Below, one piece after another: positions 55,178 to 64,000 of a stretch of DNA of 64,000 bases. Every line of letters starts with the position of its first letter. Positions within the stretch are counted from its first letter, which is position 1. The notes below the pieces were generated by a model. The model made no database searches, was not told the DNA's origin, and worked only from the letters and a program-made list of their open reading frames with translations. The DNA comes from Limoniibacter endophyticus (GTDB taxonomy: Bacteria > Pseudomonadota > Alphaproteobacteria > Rhizobiales > Rhizobiaceae). The translations under genes were made by a program, and so were the position numbers. The stretch spans positions 372,001-436,000 of the forward strand of contig NZ_BMZO01000001.1 of NCBI RefSeq assembly GCF_014652835.1, given 5' to 3'.

Positions 55178-57472
55178 CTAGACTTCTTCCGGCCCGGTTC
55201 GACGCCTGGTTTCCGATATGTCTGCAATGCTATGGGCACTTCCCGTTCGCGGATTTTCCGCAGCTGGAAAGATCATGCGGATCATTGCACCGCGTCCGCC
55301 ATAAAAGTCAGCGGGTGCGTCATGCAGTTCGAGAACCCCACCATGGTCTTCGATGATCTTTTTGACGATTGCAAGACCTAAACCCGTACCCTTTTCGCGT
55401 GTGGTCATGTAGGGCTCGAGCAACTTCTGCCTGTTTTCGCGTGGCAGGCCCTTGCCGTTGTCGATAACTTCAACGACGATTCCACCCGTTGTCTTTGCCG
55501 CGCGCACCCAGATCACGCCGCGATCCGGATTTTCTTCCTCATTTCCCTCGATTGCCTCGGCGGCATTCTTGATGAGATTGCCGAACGCCTGAGCCATCAA
55601 CCGCGCGTCAAACCTACCGAGCAGCGGCTCGTCGCCGAAAGAACGACGAAATTCAATGTCGTGCTTGGAGACTTCGATAAGGAAGGACGCCTCGCGCAGC
55701 GGCTCCCGCAGGTCCGAAGTCTGCATCTCGGGCTTCGGCATTCGCGCGAATGCCGAAAATTCATCGACCATCCGCCCGATATCTTCAACCTGCCGAACGA
55801 TCGTATCTGTACATTGCTCGAAGACGGCCTTGTCGTCCTGGTTTATCTGCTTGCCGTAACGACGACGGATACGCTCTGCAGAGAGCTGGATCGGCGTCAA
55901 TGGATTCTTGATTTCGTGAGCGATACGTCGTGCAACGTCTGCCCAGGCGCTGGAGCGCTGCGCCTGAACGAGGTCGGTAATGTCGTCAAAGGTCACAACA
56001 TAAGATTTCTTCTCGCGCGCTTGCGGCGTTTCCTCCATTGTCACCTGGACGCTGAAAGTGCGTTCCGCACCGTTGCGATAAAACGTAACCTGTTCGCGAT
56101 AGACGCGCTTGCCGGACGTCCTGCCGAGTTCAAACACCTGGCCGATGTGGGGCTGGAGCGCCGAGAGATTGCGTCCCACTGCCCGCGCCGAGGTTAGACC
56201 GAGCAGGGACTCGGCAGAACGATTGACGATATCGACAATGCCCCGTGCGTCGACGCCAATAACACCGGCAGTCACGCCCGCCAGCACTGCTTCACTGAAC
56301 CGGCGGCGTTCGTCGATCAGGTCCTTCGTCGCGACCAGTTCGTTTCGCTGCGAGTTGAGCTGGAGAATCATATTGTTGAATGTATCGGAAAGCTGTCCGA
56401 CGTCGCCATCGGATTGGCGAACTGGCACGGCAACATTGAGATTGCCGGACGAAACCTCATGTGCAGCTCCGATCAGCTGACGGATTGGACGCACGAGACG
56501 ATCCGCCAACGCAATGCCGGTCCAGATCGCAGCCAGGACAATGATGAGTGCCAGCCCCAGGTAGAGCAGCGCGAATGCAAGCTGCACCTGCCGGCGATTA
56601 GCCTCCATGCCACGATATTCGTCGGTGTTCGAAGCCACGATCTGACGAGCACGTATCACTTCCGGATCGACCAGACGCACCGTGTAGAGATAGACGTCCG
56701 GTATTTCGCGCAACTTGACAATGGCGCCGACAATATTGCGAATACGTGGCTCGATCAGCACCGGCAAGCCATCTCCTGCCGTTTGTACCGCCTCTATCGG
56801 GGGCTCAGGTAGCACAAAATTGCGGTCGGCGTCCGCCTGCATCACAACCGAGCCATCCTCGCGAATCAACGCAGCGGCGTTGAGCGCCCTACCATTCGCC
56901 TGCCTCGTCATGAAATTGCGAAATCCGGTCCGGTCGAGATTATAGAGAGCCCGCCCCTGGTCGAGGTCATTCGCCATCGATAGCGTCGTGCCCTGAAGAT
57001 TGCGGGCATTCTCGACGACATAGGCTTCGGCGATCGACAGCGATGAGTTTATAATGGTTTTCGTCCGGATCTCGAACCATCGATCCAGCCCCACTTCCAG
57101 GCTGATAGAGGCAACAACCGCCACCATTAGTGCCGGAATCGCCGCCACCAGCGCAAACATGGTGACGATACGGACGTGAAGGCGCGAGGCTGCCTTGCCC
57201 CGCCGACGCGCCGAATAGATACGATGCGCCTCGCGACCGATGAGCAATAGCAACAATCCGACGAAGAGCGCGTTGACGAGGATGACGATGAGGGTCGTCC
57301 GTTGCGTCACTTGGATTGGCGTCGCGCCAACCAGAATAGCAAACGAAGCCGCACCCGCCAGCAGCGAGCCGACAACAGCAATAATGCCCGGAAGCGCCAT
57401 CAGCCGGCGGGCTTCCGCAGCACGAGATTGTGCGAATAACGGCTTGGCAGCCGCAGAAAGGTCGCTTGTCAT
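55178..57472 (-). CDS. ntrY: Nitrogen/redox sensor histidine kinase NtrY
   Basis: Membrane sensor kinase of 764 residues. Three hydrophobic helices near the N-terminus (about 28-48, 58-80, 102-126) and one near 315-338 flank a large extracytoplasmic domain; a HAMP linker (LVRPIRQLIGAAHEVSSGN), a PAS domain (VIGVDARGIVDIVNRSAESL), the HisKA box ([20 protein letters not shown]) and the ATPase domain (KGTGLGLAIVKKIIEDHGG) follow. It senses nitrogen and, in some relatives, redox state, and phosphorylates NtrX. It follows ntrC by 97 bases that contain two inverted repeats. Confidence 0.95.
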   Translation of the reverse strand: MTSDLSAAAKPLFAQSRAAEARRLMALPGIIAVVGSLLAGAASFAILVGATPIQVTQRTTLIVILVNALFVGLLLLLIGREAHRIYSARRRGKAASRLHVRIVTMFALVAAIPALMVAVVASISLEVGLDRWFEIRTKTIINSSLSIAEAYVVENARNLQGTTLSMANDLDQGRALYNLDRTGFRNFMTRQANGRALNAAALIREDGSVVMQADADRNFVLPEPPIEAVQTAGDGLPVLIEPRIRNIVGAIVKLREIPDVYLYTVRLVDPEVIRARQIVASNTDEYRGMEANRRQVQLAFALLYLGLALIIVLAAIWTGIALADRLVRPIRQLIGAAHEVSSGNLNVAVPVRQSDGDVGQLSDTFNNMILQLNSQRNELVATKDLIDERRRFSEAVLAGVTAGVIGVDARGIVDIVNRSAESLLGLTSARAVGRNLSALQPHIGQVFELGRTSGKRVYREQVTFYRNGAERTFSVQVTMEETPQAREKKSYVVTFDDITDLVQAQRSSAWADVARRIAHEIKNPLTPIQLSAERIRRRYGKQINQDDKAVFEQCTDTIVRQVEDIGRMVDEFSAFARMPKPEMQTSDLREPLREASFLIEVSKHDIEFRRSFGDEPLLGRFDARLMAQAFGNLIKNAAEAIEGNEEENPDRGVIWVRAAKTTGGIVVEVIDNGKGLPRENRQKLLEPYMTTREKGTGLGLAIVKKIIEDHGGVLELHDAPADFYGGRGAMIRMIFPAAENPRTGSAHSIADISETRRRTGPEEV

Positions 57473-57495
57473 TACCTACGCATCGTCACAGAGTC

Positions 57496-57556
57496 GTCGC
57501 ATATATGCAACGCAATGTGGCGATTGTGCAACATTTCCACAAAGTGGGAAAATGTT
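57496..57556. repeat. Two inverted repeats between ntrC and ntrY
   Basis: First, a near-perfect 16-bp palindrome centred on gcatatatgc (57496-57511). Second, an interrupted inverted repeat aacatttcc/ggaaaatgtt (57530-57556) with one bulged base. Neither is followed by a T-run. They sit in the only sizeable gap within the ntr cluster, just upstream of ntrY, and could be operators for a separate ntrYX promoter. Confidence 0.45.
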
Positions 57557-57569
57557 TTCCAACAACGCC

Positions 57570-59027
57570 TCAGCCTTTTGAGGAGCGGTAGATATTGACG
57601 CCGTGATCCTTGATCTTCTTGCGTAACGTGTTGCGATTGAGACCAAGAAGTTCTGCCGCCTTGATCTGGTTGCCGCGCGTCGCCGTCATCGACGCCAGAA
57701 TTAGCGGATACTCCATCTCTGCGAGGATGCGATGATAGAGCCCCGGCGGTGGCAGATCATTGCCGAAGGAAGCGAAGTAGCGTTGTAGAAACGCCTCTGT
57801 TGCTTCGGCAATTGTGAGATTGCTTGGCGGTGTCTCGCCCTCTTCTACCTTGAGTGGCGTGATCCCGGTCTGCAATTCGCCTTCGACGATTTCAAGCGAG
57901 ATCTCATCCTGCGGATAGAGCGCGGCCAAACGGCGCACGAGATTTTCAAGCTCACGCACATTGCCCGGCCAGCTATAGCGCTTCATCGCTTCAAGTCCAG
58001 CAGCTGAAATGCGCTTGGGCTGCAAGCCCTCTTCTTCTGCCTGCTTGAAAAAATGGCGCACCAGATCGGCGATGTCCTCCGACCGTTCGCGCAAAGGCGG
58101 AAGGCGCAATGGCACGACATTGAGGCGATAGAACAGGTCCTCGCGAAAAAGCCCCTGGTTGATCAGTTGGCGCAAGTCCTTGTTGGTCGCGGCCACAATG
58201 CGTACGTCGGTGCGGATCGGAGTGCGCCCGCCTACAGTCGTATATTCGCCCTGCTGCAACACACGAAGCAATCGCGTCTGGGCTTCCATTGGCATATCAC
58301 CGATCTCGTCCAGGAAGAGCGTTCCGCCTTCTGCCTGCTCAAAACGCCCCGCCGAACGATACTGCGCGCCCGTGAAGGCTCCTTTCTCGTGACCGAACAG
58401 TTCTGATTCAATCAGATCACGTGGGATCGCGGCCATGTTGATCGCCACGAATGGCCCCGCGCGACGCTTGCCATATTCATGCAGCGCGCGCGCCACCAGC
58501 TCCTTGCCTGTACCAGACTCACCATTGATCATGACCGTCAGGTCAGTCTGCATCATGCGCGCCAGCATCCGGTAGATTTCCTGCATAGCGACGGAGCGGC
58601 CAATTAGCGGCATGTTATCGATCGTCTCGTCACTCAGTTTTTCAGCCGTCGGCTTTTTCGGCTCGGAAAGTGCTCGGGACACGATTGCCAGCAACTCGCC
58701 CAGATCGAACGGCTTTGGCAGATATTCATAGGCGCCTGCTTCGGATGCACGAATCGCCGTCATGAAGGTGTTTTGGGCACTCATCACGATGACGGGCAGA
58801 TCCGGGCGCGATTTCTTGATGCGGGGCAGCATGTCAAAGGCATTTTCATCTGGCATGACAACATCAGTAATGACGAGATCGCCATCACCGGCCGCTACCC
58901 ACCGCCACAGCGTGGCGGCGTTCGAGGTCACGCGCACTTCGTGGCCAACCCGGGACAGAGCCTGACTCAAGACTGTCCGAATAGCGGCGTCGTCGTCCGC
59001 AATAAGAATATTGCCGCGAACTGTCAT
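57570..59027 (-). CDS. ntrC: Nitrogen regulation protein NR(I), NtrC
   Basis: Sigma-54-dependent response regulator that switches on nitrogen-assimilation genes, 485 residues. The receiver's phosphorylation site is D55 ([11 protein letters not shown]). The AAA+ domain has Walker [16 protein letters not shown], an intact sigma-54 loop [11 protein letters not shown] and Walker [12 protein letters not shown]; the Fis-type DNA-binding tail reads [20 protein letters not shown]. It overlaps ntrB by four bases. Compare ntrX, which lacks the sigma-54 loop. Confidence 0.97.
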   Translation of the reverse strand: MTVRGNILIADDDAAIRTVLSQALSRVGHEVRVTSNAATLWRWVAAGDGDLVITDVVMPDENAFDMLPRIKKSRPDLPVIVMSAQNTFMTAIRASEAGAYEYLPKPFDLGELLAIVSRALSEPKKPTAEKLSDETIDNMPLIGRSVAMQEIYRMLARMMQTDLTVMINGESGTGKELVARALHEYGKRRAGPFVAINMAAIPRDLIESELFGHEKGAFTGAQYRSAGRFEQAEGGTLFLDEIGDMPMEAQTRLLRVLQQGEYTTVGGRTPIRTDVRIVAATNKDLRQLINQGLFREDLFYRLNVVPLRLPPLRERSEDIADLVRHFFKQAEEEGLQPKRISAAGLEAMKRYSWPGNVRELENLVRRLAALYPQDEISLEIVEGELQTGITPLKVEEGETPPSNLTIAEATEAFLQRYFASFGNDLPPPGLYHRILAEMEYPLILASMTATRGNQIKAAELLGLNRNTLRKKIKDHGVNIYRSSKG

Positions 59028-60151
59028 TGCATGTCCTCATTATCAAGCCGCATCGCTGCTGCCTTGCCCTTGAAGGCCGGAAGAAGGATTCGAAACGTCG
59101 TGCCGCGCGATGTTGAATCGCATTCGATGACCCCGCCATGATCGCCGACGATCTTGGCAACCAGCGCCAGGCCCAGCCCCGACCCGTTGGTCTTGGTTGT
59201 CACGAACGGGTCGAAGAGGATCGGTATCAGATCCGACGGCACGCCCGGTCCATTGTCCTGTACGCAAAATTCCAGCGGCAGCGATACGCGATCCGTTGTT
59301 CCCGGCACGGATACCCGAATGCCAGACTTGAAGGCGGTAGAGAGGATAATCTCTCCACCTGCCCTGTTACCGATGGCTTCCGCGGCATTTTTGATCAGGT
59401 TGAGGAAGATTTGCACCAACTGGTCGCGATTGGCAAAGACTGGGGGCAAGGAAGGATCGTAATTTTCACTGATCTTTATATGCCTCGCAAAGCCGTTCTG
59501 GGCGATCGCCTTCACCCGGTCCAGAACGACGTGAATATTGACCGGCGTGCGCTCGATAGGCCGCTCGTCGGAGAACACTTCCATACGATCAACCAGAGCA
59601 ACGATGCGGTCTGTCTCCTCGGTGATCAGCCGTGTCAGCGAACGATCTTCGTCCGATACCGCCATCTCGAGCAGCTGTGCTGCCCCGCGAATGCCGGAAA
59701 GCGGGTTCTTGATCTCATGTGCCAGCATTGCAGCCAGACCCGTCACCGAGCGCGCGGCACCGCGATAGGTCATCTGCCTCTCGATCTTCTCTGCCATGGA
59801 GCGTTCTTGCAGCATGACGGAGATATGCCCTGGCATTTCGGCGGCAGGGGAGACGTAAAGATCGACGACTTTCTCCACTCCTATGCGAGGCGAAGACACA
59901 TCGACGCGATATTCGCTCATCGGCGCACCGCGGTCTCGCACCTGCTCGACAAGCGTCAATACGGGACTTCCAAATGGAATGAGTTGTGACAATGTCTCCC
60001 GCGCAAGTACGCTTGCACTCGAACGAAAGAAATTCTCGGCATGCATGTTGGCATAGGCGACCTGCCCCTCCGGACCGATCAGCAATATTGGGTGGGGAAT
60101 ACTGTCGAGAAGAATGGTGGACAGCTCCGACGCGCTTTTAAGCGAATTCAT
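59024..60151 (-). CDS. ntrB: Nitrogen regulation sensor kinase NtrB
   Basis: Soluble histidine kinase, 375 residues, which with PII proteins controls phosphorylation of NtrC. A PAS domain ([20 protein letters not shown]) is followed by the H-box [20 protein letters not shown] and the ATP-binding N, G1 and G2 boxes ([12 protein letters not shown], then [19 protein letters not shown]). The ATG at 60151 is preceded by GAGG four bases away and overlaps the dusB stop (ATGA); the frame is open back to 60298 inside dusB. Confidence 0.96.
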   Translation of the reverse strand: MNSLKSASELSTILLDSIPHPILLIGPEGQVAYANMHAENFFRSSASVLARETLSQLIPFGSPVLTLVEQVRDRGAPMSEYRVDVSSPRIGVEKVVDLYVSPAAEMPGHISVMLQERSMAEKIERQMTYRGAARSVTGLAAMLAHEIKNPLSGIRGAAQLLEMAVSDEDRSLTRLITEETDRIVALVDRMEVFSDERPIERTPVNIHVVLDRVKAIAQNGFARHIKISENYDPSLPPVFANRDQLVQIFLNLIKNAAEAIGNRAGGEIILSTAFKSGIRVSVPGTTDRVSLPLEFCVQDNGPGVPSDLIPILFDPFVTTKTNGSGLGLALVAKIVGDHGGVIECDSTSRGTTFRILLPAFKGKAAAMRLDNEDMQ

Positions 60152-61179
60152 GCAACCTCGCGAAGGGCGGCTTTCTGGCCGAAATGCTGATTGAACGCCC
60201 GCTCCAACAGAAGACACACATTCGCTGGATCCACGTTGATCATGATCGCGGCCCGCTCCGCGTCCGAAAGACTCGGGCAGTGGCGTTCGAGGTACCATCC
60301 AAGATGTTTACGCGCCTGACGCAAACCGCTTTGCTCGCCATAAAGCGAGAGCATGTCCTGATAGTGTGCGATTACATATTCCCCCATAGAGCCCGCATCA
60401 TTTGGAATACCGCGGGCGTATTCACCGCGCGCTTGCGCCGCGATCTCTCCCGCCAGCCACGGCGCACCGTAGTGGCCACGCCCGACCATGACCGCATCGG
60501 CTCCCGACTGTTCCAGTGCCGTACTTGCATCCTGCGCGCAGACAATATCCCCATTGGCAACCACCGGAATCGAAACGGCTTCCTTAACGCGGCGGATCGC
60601 ACGCCAGTCAGCCTGGCCTTTGTAGAACTGACAGCGCGTGCGGCCATGCACCGTAACCATGGAAACACCTGCCGCTTCAGCCCTGCGGGCAATATGCGGC
60701 GCGTTCAGGAATTCTTCGTCCCACCCCAGGCGCATCTTCACTGTTACAGGTATATCGACCGCATTTGTCACCGCTTCTATAAGCGACAGCGCATGATCCG
60801 GCTCGCGCATCAGTGCAGAACCGGAGTAACCGCCCGTCACCTTCTTGGCGGGACAGCCCATATTGATATCGATAACATCGGCACCCTCACCCACAGCAAT
60901 GATAGCTGCTTCGCGCATGGCGTCTGCCTTGCAGCCCGCCAGCTGGACCATGTGTATGTCGACATTGGGACGAGCCAGACGCACGGTGCTCTCCCTACGT
61001 CCTTTCGCAAGTTCGCCACTGGCAATCATTTCAGACACGACGAGGCCCGCACCATGCGCGAAACCGCGCTTACGCATTGCCGCATCGGTGATACCCGAGA
61101 GCGGCGCCTGAAAGACCCGGTTGCGGATTATCTTGGAGCCTAAAGCAAGAGGTTGTGCCAGAACGGCAAGATTATTCAT
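60148..61179 (-). CDS. dusB: tRNA-dihydrouridine synthase DusB (NifR3)
   Basis: FMN enzyme that reduces uridine to dihydrouridine in tRNA, 343 residues. The TIM barrel starts with [20 protein letters not shown]; the catalytic cysteine is in [20 protein letters not shown]-binding stretches include [20 protein letters not shown] and [13 protein letters not shown], and [15 protein letters not shown]. In Rhizobiales this gene, long called nifR3, heads the ntrBC operon; here it overlaps ntrB by four bases. The 139-bp gap to ispDF holds divergent promoters. Confidence 0.96.
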   Translation of the reverse strand: MNNLAVLAQPLALGSKIIRNRVFQAPLSGITDAAMRKRGFAHGAGLVVSEMIASGELAKGRRESTVRLARPNVDIHMVQLAGCKADAMREAAIIAVGEGADVIDINMGCPAKKVTGGYSGSALMREPDHALSLIEAVTNAVDIPVTVKMRLGWDEEFLNAPHIARRAEAAGVSMVTVHGRTRCQFYKGQADWRAIRRVKEAVSIPVVANGDIVCAQDASTALEQSGADAVMVGRGHYGAPWLAGEIAAQARGEYARGIPNDAGSMGEYVIAHYQDMLSLYGEQSGLRQARKHLGWYLERHCPSLSDAERAAIMINVDPANVCLLLERAFNQHFGQKAALREVA

Positions 61180-61318
61180 GCATATTTTCCATGCAATTAT
61201 ATCTTCTGCTTAATTTCTAGCCAATTACTCAACGCAAGGCAACGTACATATAACAGATTTCAGCGAAAAATGACGCTTCGCTCTGGTTTTTCGCGAATGT
61301 CGCGATTATGCGTCAGCG

Positions 61319-62554
61319 ATGGATCAGAGATACCCGAATTCCGAGCAGAATGCCAATGGCGTGAGCGCAGCAGTAATCGTTGCCGCAGGCAGGGGTGAGC
61401 GCGCCGGTCAACCACATGAAGGCCCCAAACAATATCGACGTATCGGCGGCGTCCCCGTCATCCGCCGTACGCTCGAGGCTTTTGCTGACCATCCGGAGGT
61501 CGGCCCAATCGTGGTCGCCATCCATCCCGACGACGAAGACCTGTTCGAGAATGCCGTCGGTCCTCTTGTTGATCGCGTCATTATGGTTCATGGCGGCGCA
61601 ACACGTCAGGATTCCACGCGGCTTGCCCTGCTTGCTTTGCGTGATATCGCTCCCGACAAGGTGCTGATCCACGACGGCGTACGCCCTTTCATCGATGCGG
61701 AGCTGATCACCCGCGCCATTGCACTGACAACGGAAGACTGCGGCGTGCTGCCCTCCCTTCCCGTTTCAGAAACGCTGAAGCGGGAAGCGGCTGATGGCAC
61801 CATTGCAGAGACGGTGCCCCGCGTCGGCTTGCATGGTGCACAAACCCCGCAGACCTTCCCGTATGCATCGATCCTGCAAGCGCATGAACGCGCTTTCCAG
61901 GCTGATCGCCATGATTTCACCGACGATTCGGCAATTGCGGAATGGGCCGGCATCTCGGTTCGGCTCGTCATGGGTTCGGCCGACAATGTCAAACTGACCT
62001 GGGCAAAGGATATCGCGATGGCAGATCAGCGGCTCGGCGGCGGAAATCACCAATTCTTCCCCGACGTGCGGACCGGCACCGGCTACGACGTGCACGCCCT
62101 CGGCGAAGGCGATGGCATCTGGCTCTGCGGCGTCCACATCGATCATGACAAGCGCCTTGTCGGCCATTCCGATGCAGACGTCGCCCTGCATGCCTTGACC
62201 GACGCACTTCTTGCCACGCTGGGCGATGGCGACATAGGCACTCATTTCCCGCCATCAGATCCGCAATGGAAGGGCGCCGCCTCCAAAATTTTTGTGGCGC
62301 ACGCCGTCGAGAAGGTTCGCGCCAGAGACGGCCGGATCGCCAATGCGGATATTACATTGATCTGCGAAGCTCCGCGAGTCGGCCCCCATCGCGCGGAGAT
62401 GACGCAAGCCTTGCACGAGATGCTTGGAATTTCTGCGGGTCGCATCTCCATCAAGGCAACCACCAATGAAAAACTGGGTTTCATAGGTAGAAGCGAAGGC
62501 ATTGCCGCCTTTGCGACCGTTTCGGTCGTCTATCCTGGAGAGCTTCCCGAATGA
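61319..62554 (+). CDS. ispDF: Bifunctional 2-C-methyl-D-erythritol 4-phosphate cytidylyltransferase / MECDP synthase
   Basis: Fusion of the third and fifth enzymes of the MEP isoprenoid pathway, 411 residues, as in many alphaproteobacteria. The IspD part (about 15-240) has the CTP-binding [14 protein letters not shown] and PKQYRRIGG, then [12 protein letters not shown]-type sequence ([15 protein letters not shown]). The IspF part (about 250-411) has the zinc-site [13 protein letters not shown] and [20 protein letters not shown], then [16 protein letters not shown]. The cinA start overlaps its stop by four bases. Confidence 0.97.
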   Translation: MDQRYPNSEQNANGVSAAVIVAAGRGERAGQPHEGPKQYRRIGGVPVIRRTLEAFADHPEVGPIVVAIHPDDEDLFENAVGPLVDRVIMVHGGATRQDSTRLALLALRDIAPDKVLIHDGVRPFIDAELITRAIALTTEDCGVLPSLPVSETLKREAADGTIAETVPRVGLHGAQTPQTFPYASILQAHERAFQADRHDFTDDSAIAEWAGISVRLVMGSADNVKLTWAKDIAMADQRLGGGNHQFFPDVRTGTGYDVHALGEGDGIWLCGVHIDHDKRLVGHSDADVALHALTDALLATLGDGDIGTHFPPSDPQWKGAASKIFVAHAVEKVRARDGRIANADITLICEAPRVGPHRAEMTQALHEMLGISAGRISIKATTNEKLGFIGRSEGIAAFATVSVVYPGELPE

Positions 62555-63042
62555 ACCCTGCGTTGCGCGATCTCGCTACTGGTTTCCTGAGTGCCTGCCG
62601 CGACAATGCACTTCTGGTGGCAACGGCTGAATCCTGTACAGGCGGCCTGATCATCGCGACGCTCACCGAAATTCCCGGCAGCTCTCCAATGGTCGATCGC
62701 GGCTTCATCACCTACTCGAACCAGGCCAAGATGGAGATGCTTGGCGTAGCCAATGCGACGCTGGACGAATTCGGCGCGGTGTCCGAGCAGACCGCCCGCG
62801 AAATGGCCGAAGGTGCGCTCGCCGCTGCTGGTGCCGGAATTGCCCTTTCGGTAACAGGTATTGCAGGGCCTGACGGAGGCTCTGAAACGAAGCCTGTCGG
62901 CATGGTCTGCTTTGGCGTTGCCATATCCGGCGGCGCAACCATCGTGCAGACCCGTCATTTCGGTGACATAGGTCGTGCCAACGTTCGAAACGAGACGGTG
63001 AAGACAGCGCTCTCGCTCGGATTGACCGCGCTGAGCGAATAG
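62551..63042 (+). CDS. CinA family protein (nicotinamide-nucleotide amidohydrolase domain)
   Basis: Stand-alone CinA C-terminal domain of 163 residues (PncC-type), which deamidates NMN in pyridine-nucleotide recycling. Characteristic stretches are [20 protein letters not shown], the [19 protein letters not shown] segment and [20 protein letters not shown]. Its ATG overlaps the ispDF stop (ATGA), so they are translated together. The N-terminal CinA domain is absent, as is common for this genomic setting. Confidence 0.94.
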   Translation: MNPALRDLATGFLSACRDNALLVATAESCTGGLIIATLTEIPGSSPMVDRGFITYSNQAKMEMLGVANATLDEFGAVSEQTAREMAEGALAAAGAGIALSVTGIAGPDGGSETKPVGMVCFGVAISGGATIVQTRHFGDIGRANVRNETVKTALSLGLTALSE

Positions 63043-63130
63043 GCTCCTACCAGAACGATACCATCTCTAATTGAACAGTATTCTCACCTGAAGAATAAAC
63101 CGTTCCGGGGGCAAACCTCGGGACAATATC

Positions 63131-63907
63131 TTGCTTGACGCAGTAACAACCGCGAATGCGGACCAGAATGCACGTGCAAATTTTGCGCTGGCCGTTTCCA
63201 TTTTGACGATTCAGCCGGAAGGCGGCCCACGCCGCCTCCACGCAGAAAAACAGCTGCAAACGATCGGTCTGAGCGGCACCTTTATTCAAGGTTTCAGCAA
63301 AAATGACCCGCAGATCATGTCGGAATACACTTCCGTAAAGAATCTGCTCTTCAGTAAACGGGATCTCACGCTAGGCGAGATCGCAGTCTACTGCGGCCAT
63401 CGTGCGATCTGGCGCAATTTTCTTGAAAGCGACGCCAAACATCTCCTGGTCATGGAAGATGATTTCGTTGTCCTCGACCCGAGAAAATTTATCGAGGCAC
63501 TCGCCGACTGCCTCGATAAGCAATCGGATTGGGGCATGGTCAAGTTCTTCGATTACCGTCCCAAGCGCGTCCGCAGACGTAAACAACTCAACGCAACGGA
63601 AATCGTCCAGTATAAATACGCTGCGTCGGGCGCAGTCTGCTATCTTATTAACCGCCAGACTGCCGAAAATTTTCTCAAGCGCAAGCGCTTCTTCCGCGCC
63701 GTTGACGAGGATTTTTCCTGGGGCTGGGAGCTTGGCCTGGATGTCTGGTCGGTCACGCCGAACCTGATGGCTGACGGAAGCGAAACGCTTGGCGGTTCAC
63801 TGCTTCAAGATGACCGCCTGGCAAAGAAGAAGCAGCGAAATCTGCCGCGTTCCTTCTGGGCGAATCTCATTCAAGCCTACAAGCTGACCCGCTCTTTAAC
63901 GTCCTGA
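63131..63907 (+). CDS. Glycosyltransferase family 25 protein
   Basis: Sugar transferase of the LOS/LPS-type family 25, 258 residues, probably decorating a surface glycan. Family marks are LTLGEIAVYCGHRAIWRNFL, the metal/nucleotide-sugar motif LLVMEDDFVVLD (EDD), and VQYKYAASGAVCYLINRQTA. The N-terminal FALAVSILTIQPEGGPRR fits a GT25 start, so I accept a TTG start at 63131; the first in-frame ATG (63317) would lose this region. No good ribosome binding site is visible. Its last bases overlap the end of a minus-strand gene. Confidence 0.85.
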   Translation: MLDAVTTANADQNARANFALAVSILTIQPEGGPRRLHAEKQLQTIGLSGTFIQGFSKNDPQIMSEYTSVKNLLFSKRDLTLGEIAVYCGHRAIWRNFLESDAKHLLVMEDDFVVLDPRKFIEALADCLDKQSDWGMVKFFDYRPKRVRRRKQLNATEIVQYKYAASGAVCYLINRQTAENFLKRKRFFRAVDEDFSWGWELGLDVWSVTPNLMADGSETLGGSLLQDDRLAKKKQRNLPRSFWANLIQAYKLTRSLTS

Positions 63908-64000
63908 TGCGCGCTTGAGCCTGCGCAGCCGCTTCCTGGCGAGCGAGGCATAGAACTTTTTGCGCATTTCCATGAGACGCCCCAGGGGCGACGAAAACCG
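63896..64000 (-). CDS. C-terminal end of an unknown gene, cut by the window edge
   Basis: An open minus-strand frame enters from beyond 64000 and ends with TAA at 63896-63898, giving 34 residues: a short hydrophobic start, then the strongly basic RKKFYASLARKRLRRLK. It overlaps the end of the glycosyltransferase gene by 12 bases. The sequence resembles the basic tails of some glycosyltransferases, which suits its neighbour, but I cannot assign it. Confidence 0.5.
   Translation of the reverse strand, partial: RFSSPLGRLMEMRKKFYASLARKRLRRLKRASGR

Overview
The window looks like a stretch of core chromosome from an alphaproteobacterium of the Hyphomicrobiales (Rhizobiales), closest in gene content and order to Brucellaceae/Phyllobacteriaceae. 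The basis is the ntr cluster (dusB-ntrB-ntrC-ntrY-ntrX-trkA, then hfq-hflX), the fused ispDF and secDF genes, an NDUFA12-type complex I subunit, a GatB/GltX pair, DUF2155 and DUF2865 proteins, and a palindromic intergenic repeat typical of the order. Base composition (mid-50s % G+C by eye) and codon use look even throughout. I see no rRNA, tRNA, IS element, prophage or CRISPR array. This is a family-level guess from gene content, not a species call.

Layout. 1-6.6 kb: a bidirectional terminator, then on the minus strand gatB, two GNAT acetyltransferases, NDUFA12 and DUF2155; a CBS-domain protein and a rhomboid protease with a candidate small RNA or attenuator just upstream; on the plus strand a PAS protein and a tandem-PilZ protein. 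6.6-18 kb: a large AsmA/DUF3971 envelope protein, a Bcp peroxiredoxin, an active-type M23 peptidase, a four-gene Mla-type lipid transport operon (STAS-permease, ATPase, MlaD, PqiC-like lipoprotein), a dipeptide epimerase with a CtrA-like box upstream, a small unknown gene and an LpxH-like phosphoesterase. 18-31.5 kb: maeB, DUF2865, gltX, nadE, a squalene/phytoene synthase-like protein, an Mth938-domain protein, secDF, yajC, a DUF815 ATPase and a LysM/LytM lipoprotein. 31.6-45 kb, all minus strand: pcm, surE, serS, tatC, tatB, tatA, scpB, scpA, nagZ, a 950-residue SPOR protein, argS and dgt. 45-50.3 kb: an ErpA-like protein, xth, a Dabb protein, a cyclopropane-fatty-acid synthase and a frameshifted cpdB. 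50.4-61.2 kb: hflX, hfq, trkA, ntrX, ntrY, ntrC, ntrB, dusB. 61.3-64 kb: ispDF, cinA, a family-25 glycosyltransferase and the tail of an unknown gene cut by the window edge. Bases 1-34 hold no gene I can recognise.

How the genes work together. The main themes are envelope biogenesis (Mla operon, AsmA protein, two LytM proteins, NagZ, epimerase, SPOR, glycosyltransferase), protein export (SecDF-YajC and TatABC, with a Tat-type signal on the broken CpdB), nitrogen signalling (NtrBC and NtrYX), translation (GatB, GltX, SerS, ArgS, DusB, HflX, Hfq) and probably complex I assembly (NDUFA12 plus homologues of NDUFAF3 and NDUFAF6 beside secDF). I found no wholly new multi-gene system. The best leads are the hairpin and terminator leader upstream of the rhomboid gene, the complex-I-assembly neighbourhood, the cpdB frameshift, the small gene at 16.8-17.1 kb and the CtrA-like site at 15.8 kb.
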